From positions 2,852,001 through 2,916,000 of the forward strand of contig NZ_JAUSUZ010000001.1 in the NCBI RefSeq assembly GCF_030813715.1: a DNA stretch of 64,000 nt, given 5' to 3'. A model generated the notes under the pieces. That model saw only the letters and a program-made list of their open reading frames with translations. It was not told the DNA's origin and ran no database searches. Below are positions 1 to 9,750 of this stretch, one piece after another. The stretch comes from Catenuloplanes indicus (lineage in GTDB: Bacteria > Actinomycetota > Actinomycetes > Mycobacteriales > Micromonosporaceae). A program made the position numbers and the translations under genes. The stretch's first letter is position 1, and each line of letters starts with the position of its first letter.

Positions 1-331
1 CCAGCAGGTGCGCCTCGGTGTTGTCGGAGAACGTCTCCGCGCAGTCGCCACCCTGGAGCAGGAACGCCTTGCCCTCGGCGACCAGCGCGAGCCGGGCGCG
101 CAGGTCGTCCACCTCGTACGGCGCGACGATCGGCGGCACGGTGTCGAGGACCTTGCAGACCTCGGCGACCTCGTCCATGTCCGGCCACGGCGGCATCTGC
201 ACGCGCGGCAGCGCGCGCCAGTGGTCGAGGCCCAGCGCCTCGGCCTCCTCCGCGTCGGTGGTGGGGCGGCTGGTCTGCAGGGCGACCGAGCCGACGGCGG
301 GATGACTGAGCTGATGCCACTCCTGGCGCAT
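1..331 (-). CDS. Class II DAHP synthase, 5' part only
   Basis: The first 110 codons of a gene that continues beyond the left edge. The product condenses phosphoenolpyruvate with erythrose 4-phosphate, the first step of the shikimate pathway, in the cytoplasm. Diagnostic class II stretches are DHWRALPRVQMPPWPD (about residues 36-51), PPIVAPYEVDDLRARLA (66-82) and LLQGGDCAETF (91-101) with the conserved cysteine at 97. The ATG at 331-329 is the only sensible start because the family signature begins shortly after it. No Shine-Dalgarno is visible; a TAATGT hexamer ends 7 bases before the ATG, so the mRNA may be leaderless. A perfect hairpin at 374-408 separates it from the EF-Tu gene upstream. 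The family call is secure; the isoenzyme cannot be named from this fragment. Confidence 0.9.
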   Translation of the reverse strand, partial: MRQEWHQLSHPAVGSVALQTSRPTTDAEEAEALGLDHWRALPRVQMPPWPDMDEVAEVCKVLDTVPPIVAPYEVDDLRARLALVAEGKAFLLQGGDCAETFSDNTEAHLL

Positions 332-338
332 GACGACC

Positions 339-344
339 ACATTA
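339..344 (-). promoter_or_regulatory. Possible -10 box of a leaderless DAHP synthase mRNA
   Basis: TAATGT on the minus strand ends 7 bases before the ATG. This spacing would put the transcription start at or next to the start codon. No convincing -35 box is seen. Confidence 0.4.
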
Positions 345-373
345 CGGCGGCCGGTTGATCATCGGAAAACGGA

Positions 374-408
374 GGGCCGCGCTTCCTGTTGACTGGGAAG
401 CGCGGCCC
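374..408 (-). terminator. Terminator hairpin after EF-Tu
   Basis: A perfect 13-bp stem (374-386 with 396-408; arm GGGCCGCGCTTCC) has a 9-base loop. It starts 7 bases beyond the EF-Tu stop codon. There is no long T-tract. It should stop EF-Tu transcription before the DAHP synthase gene on the same strand. Confidence 0.75.
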
Positions 409-415
409 CGGCCCG

Positions 416-1603
<1,188 letters not shown>

Positions 1604-1930
1604 GACCTTTCCCAATTCATTGGAATGCTTTTCGAAGGCGGACAGCAAAACGCGGGCGGACGCCACTCCGCGGCCATTGTGAAATAGCATGGCTCCGCGC
1701 CAGAACCGCGCGACAGAACCCCCAGGGAATCAACACCACACGGGGGTACGACGAGAGCACCCTTCTCCTCCGGTCCTGCTGGAGCGGGAGAAGGGTCAGC
1801 TATCCAGTCGTCCGGGCACGGCGGCGAGCGCGCCGGACCGGCAACCGCCGGTGCGCACCTCAAGCCCATTCATGCCGAACATGAGCAACACGATAGCGCG
1901 CGGAATCGCGCGCTGCCACCCGATAAAAGG
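1604..1930 (-). promoter_or_regulatory. EF-Tu upstream region with leader hairpin
   Basis: This gap lies between the EF-Tu start and the chitinase terminator and holds no credible gene. It contains a perfect 10-bp inverted repeat (1759-1768 with 1787-1796, ACCCTTCTCC/GGAGAAGGGT) about 155 bases upstream of the EF-Tu ATG. The repeat could be a leader structure or an operator. The bases just before the ATG read GGGAAAGGTC, a weak ribosome-binding site. Confidence 0.4.
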
Positions 1931-1970
1931 GCCTGCCCTCACCACCGGGTGGACGGTGGTGAGGGCAGGC
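1931..1970 (-). terminator. Rho-independent terminator of the chitinase gene
   Basis: A perfect 16-bp stem (1931-1946 with 1955-1970) with an 8-base loop is followed on the minus strand by CCTTTTATC. It lies 20 bases past the chitinase stop codon. Confidence 0.9.
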
Positions 1971-1989
1971 GTCCTTGCGAAGGGAATAC

Positions 1990-3603
<1,614 letters not shown>

Positions 3604-3619
3604 GGCGTCTCCAGATCGA

Positions 3620-3636
3620 TTAGGAAACTTTCCTAA
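3620..3636. promoter_or_regulatory. Palindromic operator upstream of the chitinase gene
   Basis: TTAGGAAA-C-TTTCCTAA, a perfect 8-1-8 palindrome, lies 16 bases upstream of the chitinase start. Symmetry and position suggest a repressor or activator site overlapping the promoter or leader. It does not resemble the DasR consensus (ACTGGTCTAGACCAGT), so a different regulator is likely. Confidence 0.6.
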
Positions 3637-3731
3637 GAGTGAAGGCCGGTGTCAGGTTTCCGTCAAGATGCCGATACATGGATTTATCAATTTCTTAGGG
3701 CAACGGACGTTCCGGACGCCTACTCGGCGTA

Positions 3732-4232
3732 ATGTCCAGTTCCATGACCGTCTTCGACGTGGAGATCAACTCGCTCTCCGGCGACCCCGCCAACCTCGCC
3801 CGCTTCCGCGGAAGCGCCCTGCTCATCGTCAACGTCGCCTCCAAGTGCGGCTCCACCCCGCAGTACAGCGCCCTGGAGTCCCTCGCCGAGGAGTACGCCA
3901 GCCGCGGCCTGGTCGTCCTCGGCGCCCCGTGCAACCAGTTCGGCGGCCAGGAACCCGGCACCGCCGAGGAGATCGCCGAATTCTGCGCCACCACCTACGG
4001 CGTCACGTTCCCGATGACGGAGAAGGTCGAGGTCAACGGCCCCCACCGCCACCCCCTCTTCGCCGAGCTGGTCCCGGCCCCCGACCCCGACGGCGAGGCC
4101 GGCGACGTCCGCTGGAACTTCGAGAAGTTCCTCGTCACCCCCGACGGCACGGTCGCCGCCCGCTTCCGCACCGCCACCCAGCCGGACGCCCCCGAGGTCC
4201 GCGAGGCCATCGAGAAGGCACTCCCTCGCTAG
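3732..4232 (+). CDS. Glutathione peroxidase family thiol peroxidase
   Basis: A 166-residue cytoplasmic peroxidase of the thioredoxin fold that reduces hydrogen or organic peroxides. In bacteria such enzymes usually take electrons from thioredoxin. The peroxidatic cysteine is Cys39 in NVASKCGSTPQY. Gln73 (CNQFGGQEPG) and Trp128-Asn129 (RWNFEKFLV) complete the family's catalytic tetrad. Cys85 (EFCATTYGVTFP) sits where the resolving cysteine of thioredoxin-dependent members lies. The start is uncertain: ATG 3732 (MSSSMTVFD) or ATG 3744 (MTVFD); no good ribosome-binding site precedes either. The gene stands alone, divergent from the chitinase gene. Confidence 0.92.
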   Translation: MSSSMTVFDVEINSLSGDPANLARFRGSALLIVNVASKCGSTPQYSALESLAEEYASRGLVVLGAPCNQFGGQEPGTAEEIAEFCATTYGVTFPMTEKVEVNGPHRHPLFAELVPAPDPDGEAGDVRWNFEKFLVTPDGTVAARFRTATQPDAPEVREAIEKALPR

Positions 4233-4550
4233 CCCCGGGCGTCACCTGCCGCGCAATCGAGACGTCAGCGGCCCGCGTCGAGAATGGCAACCGCCCTGAA
4301 TCCACCCTTTCGAGGACCGTTCAGGGCGGCCACGCCACCCCGACATAATGCGATACCGGCCGTCGTGACGCTACTGAAGCATCATGTGGAATTCCGCAAG
4401 GCGATCCCACGCCGGGCCCTTCTCGCCTATGACCGCTCTTACGGTAGCACTTCATCACTGCCGATATTCTCCGGCGGCAGATCGTGCCTTTCGGCGAGTT
4501 GTCGATCCCGGCGCGGCTGCGAATGGCCGATTCTCGGAATGCCCTCGTTC

Positions 4551-4622
4551 GGAATCACTTCCGGCAACGACGGCGGCCCGCGAGCCGGAATTACTTTCGG
4601 CAGCGGCGGCGGCCTGCGAGCA
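4551..4622. repeat. Two adjacent 36-bp direct repeats
   Basis: 4551-4586 and 4587-4622 are near-identical. Both begin GGAAT(C/T)ACTT and share CGGCGGCC(C/T)GCGAGC, with five substitutions. The unit length equals that of the larger array downstream, so both may come from one expansion process. Confidence 0.85.
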
Positions 4623-4729
4623 GGGCCGGGCAGCAGGAATTCCGCGCTGGCGCCGCCGATCAGGATTTGCCGAGGACTCGGCGAAGACACTGGAGGCCTT
4701 CCGGCGCCCGGAGGGCATGTGATCGCCGG

Positions 4730-5135
4730 CGACAAACGCGCGGCCACACGAAGACACCGGCGAAGCAGCAGCCACGCGACCATCCGAAAACACCGGCGAC
4801 GCCGCCGGTGGGTGATCATCCCGAGATTCTGACGGCGTGGCAGACACGTGATCGTCCCAGGACGCCGGCGGTCTCACGGAAACGCAATCCCCAGGCGGCA
4901 CCGGCAACGCGGCAAGCAGGTGATCGCTCCGGGACGCCGGCCGTTCCGCAGAAACACGACCACCGGGCGACACCGCCGGTGAGGCGTGATCACCTCGGGA
5001 CACCGACGGCTTCGTAGGCAGAGGACCGCCCAGCGACACCGGCGGCGCAGGCCGCAGCTGATCCTCCCGGGACACCGGCGGATCCGCACACACACGACCA
5101 CCCAGCGACACCGGCGGCACGGTCAGCAGAATGTT
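4730..5135. repeat. Degenerate 36-bp tandem array, about 11-12 units
   Basis: Read on the minus strand, units of mostly 36 bases alternate between two types. One contains CCGGTGTCGCTGGGTGGTCG, the other GGTGTCCCGGGATGATCAC, giving a 72-bp higher-order period. Some units are 30 or 39 bases long, always a multiple of three, so a minus-strand frame stays open through the array with a 12-residue repeat (P-V-S-x-G-G-R-V / P-V-S-R-D-D-H). Whether it is translated is unclear. Confidence 0.75.
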
Positions 5136-5192
5136 CCGTGAAGCGTTTCGATCCCGCATCACGGCCAATTCTGCCGACGTGAACAGCTGCAT
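5120..5192 (-). pseudogene. Possible remnant of a small actinobacterial protein
   Basis: From ATG 5192 the minus strand encodes MQLFTSAELAVMRDRNASRN and then runs into the 36-bp array. From memory, this start resembles a small conserved actinobacterial hypothetical protein that begins with a LFT..(E/Q)(L/V)AVMRDRT.SRN pattern. If so, its C-terminal part has been replaced by repeats. The full open frame runs from 5231 to 4455 (258 codons). The resemblance was not checked by a search. Confidence 0.3.
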
Positions 5193-5433
5193 CTGGCGCA
5201 CAGGGAAAGCTTTCCACGGAATAGCGATCATTGCAGACCCAGATACGGCGTCCGGCCTACATGCGATCGTGCACCATTCGCAATACGAGACCTTCCCGCC
5301 TCGCCAGGCATTTCCAGCGGCACCAGCCCGTCACTTCGACAGAATCGTTAGCGACTACAAATAGAACACAACTCACGGAAACGGCGACGGTATCGATTTT
5401 CGCTTTCGTGCACCAGCACAGACCGGCACCGCC

Positions 5434-5618
5434 GGGATGCACCGTCTGCCGTCGACCACCCCTGGGGTGCAGATCTTCGGCAGAGCCGCCGCACACGACG
5501 CAGCCGCAACGAAGGCACGGACGGCGCGTAGCGACGACCCTGCCGACCTAGACCAAAGCCGGCGGCCCTGCCGAAGATCTGCTCGGCTTCGCCCGGGCGA
5601 CGGCAGGCGGTGCATCCC
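5434..5618. repeat. 57-bp imperfect inverted repeat with 70-bp spacer
   Basis: The left arm 5434-5490 and the right arm 5561-5618 are reverse complements over two blocks of about 21 bases each. The outer block is GGGATGCACCG(T/C)CTGCCGTCG and the inner block GCAGATCTTCGGCAG(A/G)GCCGCC. About 15 unmatched bases lie between the blocks. It could fold as a large cruciform or RNA hairpin, or be a small non-autonomous element. No transposase or target duplication is seen. Confidence 0.8.
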
Positions 5619-5790
5619 GGCCCACAGACGCAACCCATCCCACCCACGAAAAAACAGCCGGCCCCACGGACCCCGCACCCGCCGAAAGCCCCGCCATGCA
5701 CCGGAGCCCGAGACCCGCCGGAGGCACCGCACTACAACGCAACCCACCACACCACAGCACCCCACGGACGCCACCGATATACCGAAATAT

Positions 5791-5807
5791 CGGGCGCGCA
5801 GCGCCCG
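5791..5807. other. GC-rich triloop hairpin
   Basis: CGGGCGC-GCA-GCGCCCG, a 7-bp stem with a GCA loop. The same core recurs at 22722-22740 after the cyclase gene. No identifiable gene ends here. Confidence 0.5.
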
Positions 5808-5900
5808 ATCACGCCCAGCGTGAACGAGACCAAGCCGACCGCCGCTCCGGATCAAGCAATGCTGCGCAACGCACGAGAAGCAGCACGACCAGAGGAACGA

Positions 5901-5954
5901 GCGACGCGGAAGCAACCAGCGACGCGGAAGCAACCAGCGACGCGGAAGCAACCG
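5901..5954. repeat. 18-bp unit repeated three times
   Basis: GCGACGCGGAAGCAACCA occurs three times head to tail; the last copy ends in G instead of A. It lies in non-coding-looking DNA. If translated in one plus frame it would give a six-residue ATRKQP repeat. Confidence 0.9.
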
Positions 5955-6075
5955 GTTGACGCAGCCCGAGCCAGCCGCCGCCAAGACAAGCGGGCCACGT
6001 CAGAGAAGCCGGGCACCGCACGGCAGGACGCCCTTGTCGCCTCGGACCCCGCAGGGAGGAGCGCCGGCGACGACC

Positions 6076-6122
6076 GTTGCCCGCGGGAGCATGCGGAACT
6101 CACCCGGCCGGAAGCGGGCACA
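6076..6122 (-). repeat. Dispersed 3'-end element, copy 1
   Basis: It contains TTGCCCGCGGGAGCATGC and GCCGGAAGCGGG and ends at the stop codon of the DUF2203 gene. Related copies follow the acyltransferase gene (22755-22813) and the glycosyltransferase gene (40792-40851). It may act as a terminator or mRNA 3' structure. Confidence 0.5.
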
Positions 6123-6473
6123 TCACGTCGGCCGGCGGCCGGCGAAGCCGCACTCCAGCCGGTGGTACCAGTCGATGCTGCGGTCGCCTTCGAGCCAGCA
6201 CCAGAGGATCGGCCGGCCGTCCAGTTCGCCAGGGAAGTCCAGTAGAACCGGGGCCAGGTTCTTGATCTGGATGCCGTGTTGTTCGAGGAGTTCGACCGTG
6301 GCGTAGATCCGGGCGTCGAGTGCCTTGATCTCGGCGACGCCGCCGAACGGGCTTTCCAGACCGTCGGCCAGGTCGGCCTTCAGCTCCGCCAGGTCGGCGC
6401 GGAGCGTGATCAGTTCGTCGATGCGGGGACGCAGGGTGGCGATCAGCTGCCGGGCCTCGGCCAGTGTGAACAC
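6123..6473 (-). CDS. DUF2203 family protein
   Basis: A 116-residue cytoplasmic protein of unknown biochemical role. It begins with a GTG (MFTLAEARQLIATLRPRIDEL). The first half is a charged helix likely to form a coiled coil. The second half carries the DUF2203 pattern: GIQIKNLAPVLLDFPGELDG, then ILWCWLEGDRSIDWYH and a final GFAGRRP. The length is normal for the family. It is transcribed divergently from the gene at 6507, 33 bases away. A dispersed repeat abuts its stop codon. Confidence 0.8.
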   Translation of the reverse strand: MFTLAEARQLIATLRPRIDELITLRADLAELKADLADGLESPFGGVAEIKALDARIYATVELLEQHGIQIKNLAPVLLDFPGELDGRPILWCWLEGDRSIDWYHRLECGFAGRRPT

Positions 6474-6506
6474 GACCCTCAGTATGGGGCATTCGTTGAT
6501 CAGGAC

Positions 6507-6995
6507 ATGCTCCTGCCCGATCTATCCCTCTTCTCGCCGCATCGTGTCGTGGCGGACGCGGACCTCGACGGCGTGGTCGTGCCGGGTCTGCGGGCCGAGT
6601 TTCACCGGCGGGCGGGCGCGGATGGGATCGAGTCGGTCGGCGTCTACAGCTACGCGGGCGAGACGATCTTCATGGCCTGGGGGTTCGTCGGTGAGGCGCA
6701 CTGCCGGTTCACCGCGCTGCGGGACCGGTCCGGCCGGTGGGGTGTGCCGGCGCCGGGATGTCCGCCGGTTCGGGAGCACCGGGACGGCGGGCGGGTCACT
6801 GCCCTCACGGTCGGGGATCACGTGCTCCCCATGGACCTCAGTGACTCGCCCGCCGCCGACCCGTGCGGTTCCGGTCCGGATGTGCCGCCGCCGGCCACAG
6901 AGGATGTCGGCCAGTCGATGCCCAGGGACTGGCCGGCCTCCGCAGCCGACAGCGGGGTTCACTCCGGGACCCTCAATCCCGGAATTCGCCGGTGA
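6507..6995 (+). CDS. Hypothetical protein
   Basis: 162 residues, not recognised. The first 110 residues have high third-position GC and plausible mixed alpha/beta composition (VVPGLRAEFHRRAGADGIESVGVYSYAGETIFMAWGF), which argues for a real gene. The last 50 residues are Pro/Asp/Gly-rich and low in complexity. There is no signal peptide and no membrane segment. The ATG lies directly after AGGAC with poor spacing, so the start is uncertain. A hairpin overlapping the stop codon probably serves as terminator between this gene and the convergent membrane protein gene. Confidence 0.5.
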   Translation: MLLPDLSLFSPHRVVADADLDGVVVPGLRAEFHRRAGADGIESVGVYSYAGETIFMAWGFVGEAHCRFTALRDRSGRWGVPAPGCPPVREHRDGGRVTALTVGDHVLPMDLSDSPAADPCGSGPDVPPPATEDVGQSMPRDWPASAADSGVHSGTLNPGIRR

Positions 6996-7021
6996 GTGCC
7001 GGTGGCAGCCGGTCACTCACC
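6991..7021. terminator. Hairpin between convergent genes
   Basis: GGTGAGTG-CCGG pairs with CCGG-(bulged T)-CACTCACC around a 6-base loop. It overlaps the stop codons of both flanking genes. There is no T-tract, so the call is moderate. Confidence 0.5.
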
Positions 7022-7409
7022 CACGGGACGGTTCGGTCGCGGCCGCGGGGGAAGGGACGGATCCGCGCACGAACCTGATGGAACCGATGGTGAGGCCGAC
7101 CGCGACGCCGAACAGCAGCAGGTGTACGGCGGGCGGCACGATCGGCAGGAACGCGATGACGGCGACCGGGATCTGGACCAGGCCGGCCAGGGCCATCAGC
7201 AGGCCCCGGCGCCGGGCACCCCAGAGGTACGCCGAGACGACGGGCGAGATCACGACGGCCAGGCTCAGCACGTCCAGCAGTGCGTGGAGGTAGGGGTTCG
7301 TGACCTTGTCGTGAGCGAACGCGGAGGCGGGGGTGGCCACCCAGAGCATCGCGGTCGTCGCGCCAAGGGCCGCCCCACCGAGGGTCAGGCTTCGTCCGGT
7401 TGCTCGCAT
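7017..7409 (-). CDS. Small membrane protein
   Basis: 130 residues, not assigned to a family. The N-terminus is signal-like (MRATGRSLTLGGAALGATTAMLWVATPASAFAHDK) with an apparent cleavage site after ASA-FA. Three further hydrophobic segments follow (LLDVLSLAVVISPVVSAYLW, GLLMALAGLVQIPVAVIAFLP, VHLLLFGVAVGLTIGSI). The tail is short and hydrophilic. A strong ribosome-binding site (GGGGAGGTG) precedes the ATG. It may be a polytopic membrane protein; the residues AHDKVTNPYLHALLD after the first segment include two histidines that could bind metal, but nothing confirms that. Confidence 0.75.
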   Translation of the reverse strand: MRATGRSLTLGGAALGATTAMLWVATPASAFAHDKVTNPYLHALLDVLSLAVVISPVVSAYLWGARRRGLLMALAGLVQIPVAVIAFLPIVPPAVHLLLFGVAVGLTIGSIRFVRGSVPSPAAATEPSRG

Positions 7410-7505
7410 GGTGCACCTCCCCGGTCAGCAGTCAATTACTCGCTGTCATTTGACCGTAACGGGGAGGAGTGAGGGTGCGATAGCCCTACCTGGATGAATG
7501 AATAA

Positions 7506-7525
7506 ACGGCCCGGTGAATGGCCGT
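7506..7525 (-). terminator. Terminator after proC
   Basis: ACGGCC / GGCCGT stem (7506-7511 with 7520-7525) and an 8-base loop, followed on the minus strand by TTATTCATTC. It lies 37 bases past the proC stop. Confidence 0.6.
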
Positions 7526-7561
7526 GCATCTTTCCGGTGTGCAGCTTCCACACCTACCTGA

Positions 7562-8374
7562 TCAGGTGTTTTGCTGCGCCAGCGCGGTCGCCCGGTCACG
7601 GGCCGCACCAAGAGCATCCAGCACCGCGGCGCGCAGCCCATGGCGTTCCAGCTCGGCCAGCGCGGCGGCCGTGGTGCCGCCCGGCGACGTAACCGCCTCG
7701 CGCAGCGTGACCGGATGCTCGCCGGACTCCCGCAGCATGGTGGCGGAGCCGAGCGCGGTCTGCACGGCCAGCTCGCGTGCGGTCGCCCGAGGCAGGCCGA
7801 GCAGCACACCGGCCTCGATCATCGCCTCGACGAAGAGGTAGACGTACGCGGGACCGGAGCCGGAGACGGCGGTGACCGCGTCCTGCTGCTTCTCCGGCAC
7901 CCGGAGCACGGCGCCGAGCGGCCGGAACAGCTCCTCGGCCAGCGCCACGTGCGCGTCGGCCGCATGGACACCCGGCGAGATCGCCGAGATAGCGGCACCG
8001 GCCAGCGCGGGGGTGTTGGTCATGACCCGGACCACCGGCGTGCCCTCGGGCAGTCGACGCGCGAAGAACGCGGTGGTCAGACCGGCGCAGAGGGACACGA
8101 CGAGCGTGCCGGGCCGCACCGCGCCGGCGATCTCGGCCAGCAGCGCGGCCGCGTCCTGCGGTTTCACGCCGATGACCAGGACCTCGGCCTCGGCCGCGGC
8201 GGTGGCGTTGTCCACCACCCGGACGCCGTGCCGGGCGCGCAGTTCATCGGCGCGTTCCGGGCGGCGCGCGGTGGCCAGCGCACGATCGGCCGGGTGGCCG
8301 CCGCGCAGCAGGCCGGCCAGCACCAGCCCGCCCATCGTCCCGGTGCCCAGCACCGCGATGGTCCGCTCGCTCAT
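7562..8374 (-). CDS. proC: Pyrroline-5-carboxylate reductase
   Basis: 270 residues, normal for the family. It reduces 1-pyrroline-5-carboxylate to proline with NAD(P)H in the cytoplasm. The N-terminal Rossmann fold begins IAVLGTGTMGGLVLAGL, and VIGVKPQDAAALL and VSLCAGLTT follow. The C-terminal dimerisation domain carries the family signature DAVTAVSGSGPAYVYLFVEA and REAVTSPGGTTAAAL. The ATG was chosen because the dinucleotide-binding strand starts six residues later. It is read in the same direction as pfkA upstream but separated from it by a strong terminator, so it probably has its own promoter. Confidence 0.96.
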   Translation of the reverse strand: MSERTIAVLGTGTMGGLVLAGLLRGGHPADRALATARRPERADELRARHGVRVVDNATAAAEAEVLVIGVKPQDAAALLAEIAGAVRPGTLVVSLCAGLTTAFFARRLPEGTPVVRVMTNTPALAGAAISAISPGVHAADAHVALAEELFRPLGAVLRVPEKQQDAVTAVSGSGPAYVYLFVEAMIEAGVLLGLPRATARELAVQTALGSATMLRESGEHPVTLREAVTSPGGTTAAALAELERHGLRAAVLDALGAARDRATALAQQNT

Positions 8375-8394
8375 CGGTCGCTCCCCGCAGACGG

Positions 8395-8429
8395 GCGTCC
8401 CCCGTGCCGGCGGACGGCACGGGGGACGC
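8395..8429 (-). terminator. Terminator after pfkA
   Basis: A perfect 14-bp stem (8395-8408 with 8416-8429, arm GCGTCCCCCGTGCC) with a 7-base loop, 16 bases past the pfkA stop. Confidence 0.8.
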
Positions 8430-8445
8430 CTGAACAGATGGACAA

Positions 8446-9474
8446 TCAGCTGCCGAAGAAGACCTCGGCCTCGGTGTAGCGCTCCAGCGGGACGGTCTTG
8501 AGCTCGCCGGTGCCCTCGATCAGCGGGATGCGCACGATGTCGGTGCCGCGCAGCGCGACCATCTTGCCGAAGTCGCCCTCGTTGACCGCGTCGATCGCGG
8601 AGAGGCCGAAGCGGGTGGAGAGCACCCGGTCGAACGCGGTCGGCGTGCCACCGCGCTGGATGTGACCGAGCACGACCGTGCGGGCCTCCTTGCCGGTCTT
8701 CGCCTCCAGCTGCTCGGCGAGCCACTGGCCGATGCCGCCGAGACGGACATGGCCGAAGCTGTCCAGCTCCTGGTTCTGCAGCACCATCTGGCCCGCGAGC
8801 GGCTGGGCGCCCTCGGCGACGACCACGATCGGCGCGTACTCGTGCTGGAAGCGCTTCTCCACGTACGCCGCTACCTGGTCGACGTCGAACTCGCGCTCCG
8901 GCAGCAGGATGACGTTGGCGCCACCGGCGAGACCGGCGTGCAGCGCGATCCAGCCCGCGTGGCGGCCCATGACCTCGACGATCAGCGTGCGGTGGTGCGA
9001 CTCGGCGGTGGTGTGCAGCCGGTCGATCGCCTCCATCGCGATGTTGACCGCGGTGTCGAAGCCGAACGTGTAGTCCGTGCCGTTCAGGTCGTTGTCGATC
9101 GTCTTCGGCACGCCGACGACGTTCACGCCCAGGTCGGCCAGCTTGGTGGCGACGCCGAGCGTGTCCTCGCCGCCGATCGCGATCAGCGCGTCCACGCCGA
9201 GGTTGGCCAGGTTCTCCTTGACCCGCTCGACACCGTTCTCGATCTTGAACAGGTTGGTCCGGGACGAGCCGAGGATGGTGCCGCCGCGCGGCAGGATGCC
9301 ACGGACCTGCGGGATGCCGAGCGGCATGGTCAGACCCTCGAGCGGGCCCTTCCAGCCGTCACGGAAACCCACGAACTCGTGGCCGTAGACCGTGACGCCC
9401 TTACGGACCACGCCGCGGATGACCGCGTTCAGGCCGGGGCAGTCGCCGCCACCGGTGAGCACGCCGATACGCAT
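8446..9474 (-). CDS. pfkA: ATP- or PPi-type 6-phosphofructokinase
   Basis: 342 residues, like actinomycete PfkA. It phosphorylates fructose 6-phosphate to the 1,6-bisphosphate in glycolysis. Visible motifs are GVLTGGGDCPGLNAVIRG at the start, GGTILGSSRTN, IGGEDTLGVA, PKTIDNDLNGTDYTFGFDTA (catalytic Asp region) and EVMGRHAGWIA. The GGED motif, where ATP-dependent E. coli PfkA has GGDGS, is also found in other actinomycete enzymes. Phosphoryl donor choice cannot be fixed by eye. The ATG is preceded by GGAGGGACGAG. It is followed by its own terminator. Confidence 0.95.
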   Translation of the reverse strand: MRIGVLTGGGDCPGLNAVIRGVVRKGVTVYGHEFVGFRDGWKGPLEGLTMPLGIPQVRGILPRGGTILGSSRTNLFKIENGVERVKENLANLGVDALIAIGGEDTLGVATKLADLGVNVVGVPKTIDNDLNGTDYTFGFDTAVNIAMEAIDRLHTTAESHHRTLIVEVMGRHAGWIALHAGLAGGANVILLPEREFDVDQVAAYVEKRFQHEYAPIVVVAEGAQPLAGQMVLQNQELDSFGHVRLGGIGQWLAEQLEAKTGKEARTVVLGHIQRGGTPTAFDRVLSTRFGLSAIDAVNEGDFGKMVALRGTDIVRIPLIEGTGELKTVPLERYTEAEVFFGS

Positions 9475-9644
9475 ATTGGCTCGTCCCTCCACACAACGTG
9501 CAAGCTTTTCGGCACCGAACCCCGGAAGCCACGTTGCCGGCCGGGGGCGGGCCGTCATCGCAGACTGTAGTCGGCGTCACTTCGCACCCCCGCAGCAGAC
9601 CCCGGCTACACCCCGATGTCACGCGCGCTACGCCTTTGCTTCAG

Positions 9645-9750
9645 CCAAAACCCGGACGCCCGGAACGCGATGCCAAAACCGGGCATCACGTCAGAAACCA
9701 AGACCAAAACCCGGACGCCCGGAACGCGATGCCAAAACCGGGCATCACGT
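9645..9750. repeat. Two identical 47-bp repeats, 59-bp period
   Basis: Copies at 9645-9691 and 9704-9750 are identical and are separated by 12 bases. Each holds an inverted repeat; on the minus strand the second copy reads AACGTGATGCC-CGGTTTT-GGCATCGCGTT, an 11-bp stem with one G-T pair. The exoribonuclease stop codon (9745-9747) lies inside the second copy. They may be duplicated terminators. Confidence 0.85.

Larger units (their letters stand above)
4233..6122. other. Gene-poor, repeat-rich 1.9-kb region
   Basis: No gene here is convincing. Long open frames exist on both strands, but their products are low-complexity Ala/Pro/Arg/Ser sequence and third codon positions lack the near-saturating G/C seen in true genes of this window. 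Base composition is visibly less GC-rich, especially at 5140-5440. The region holds 36-bp tandem units, a possible gene remnant, a large imperfect inverted repeat, short hairpins and an 18-bp triplication, each listed separately. Confidence 0.6.

Noticed and set aside
1604-1690. N-terminal extension of EF-Tu to 1690
   Set aside because: EF-Tu proteins begin with MAK..F.RTKPH; the 29 extra residues have no family counterpart.
4284-4832. 182-codon plus-strand open frame in the repeat region
   Set aside because: No family features, atypical codon use and overlap with tandem repeats read equally well on the other strand.
4551-5135. 36-bp repeats as a CRISPR array
   Set aside because: Units are contiguous and degenerate, with no unique spacers between identical repeats, and no cas genes are present.
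5610-6245. 211-codon plus-strand open frame
   Set aside because: The product is low-complexity, includes a DNA triplication (ATRKQP repeats) and overlaps the DUF2203 gene; base composition at codon position 3 is not gene-like.
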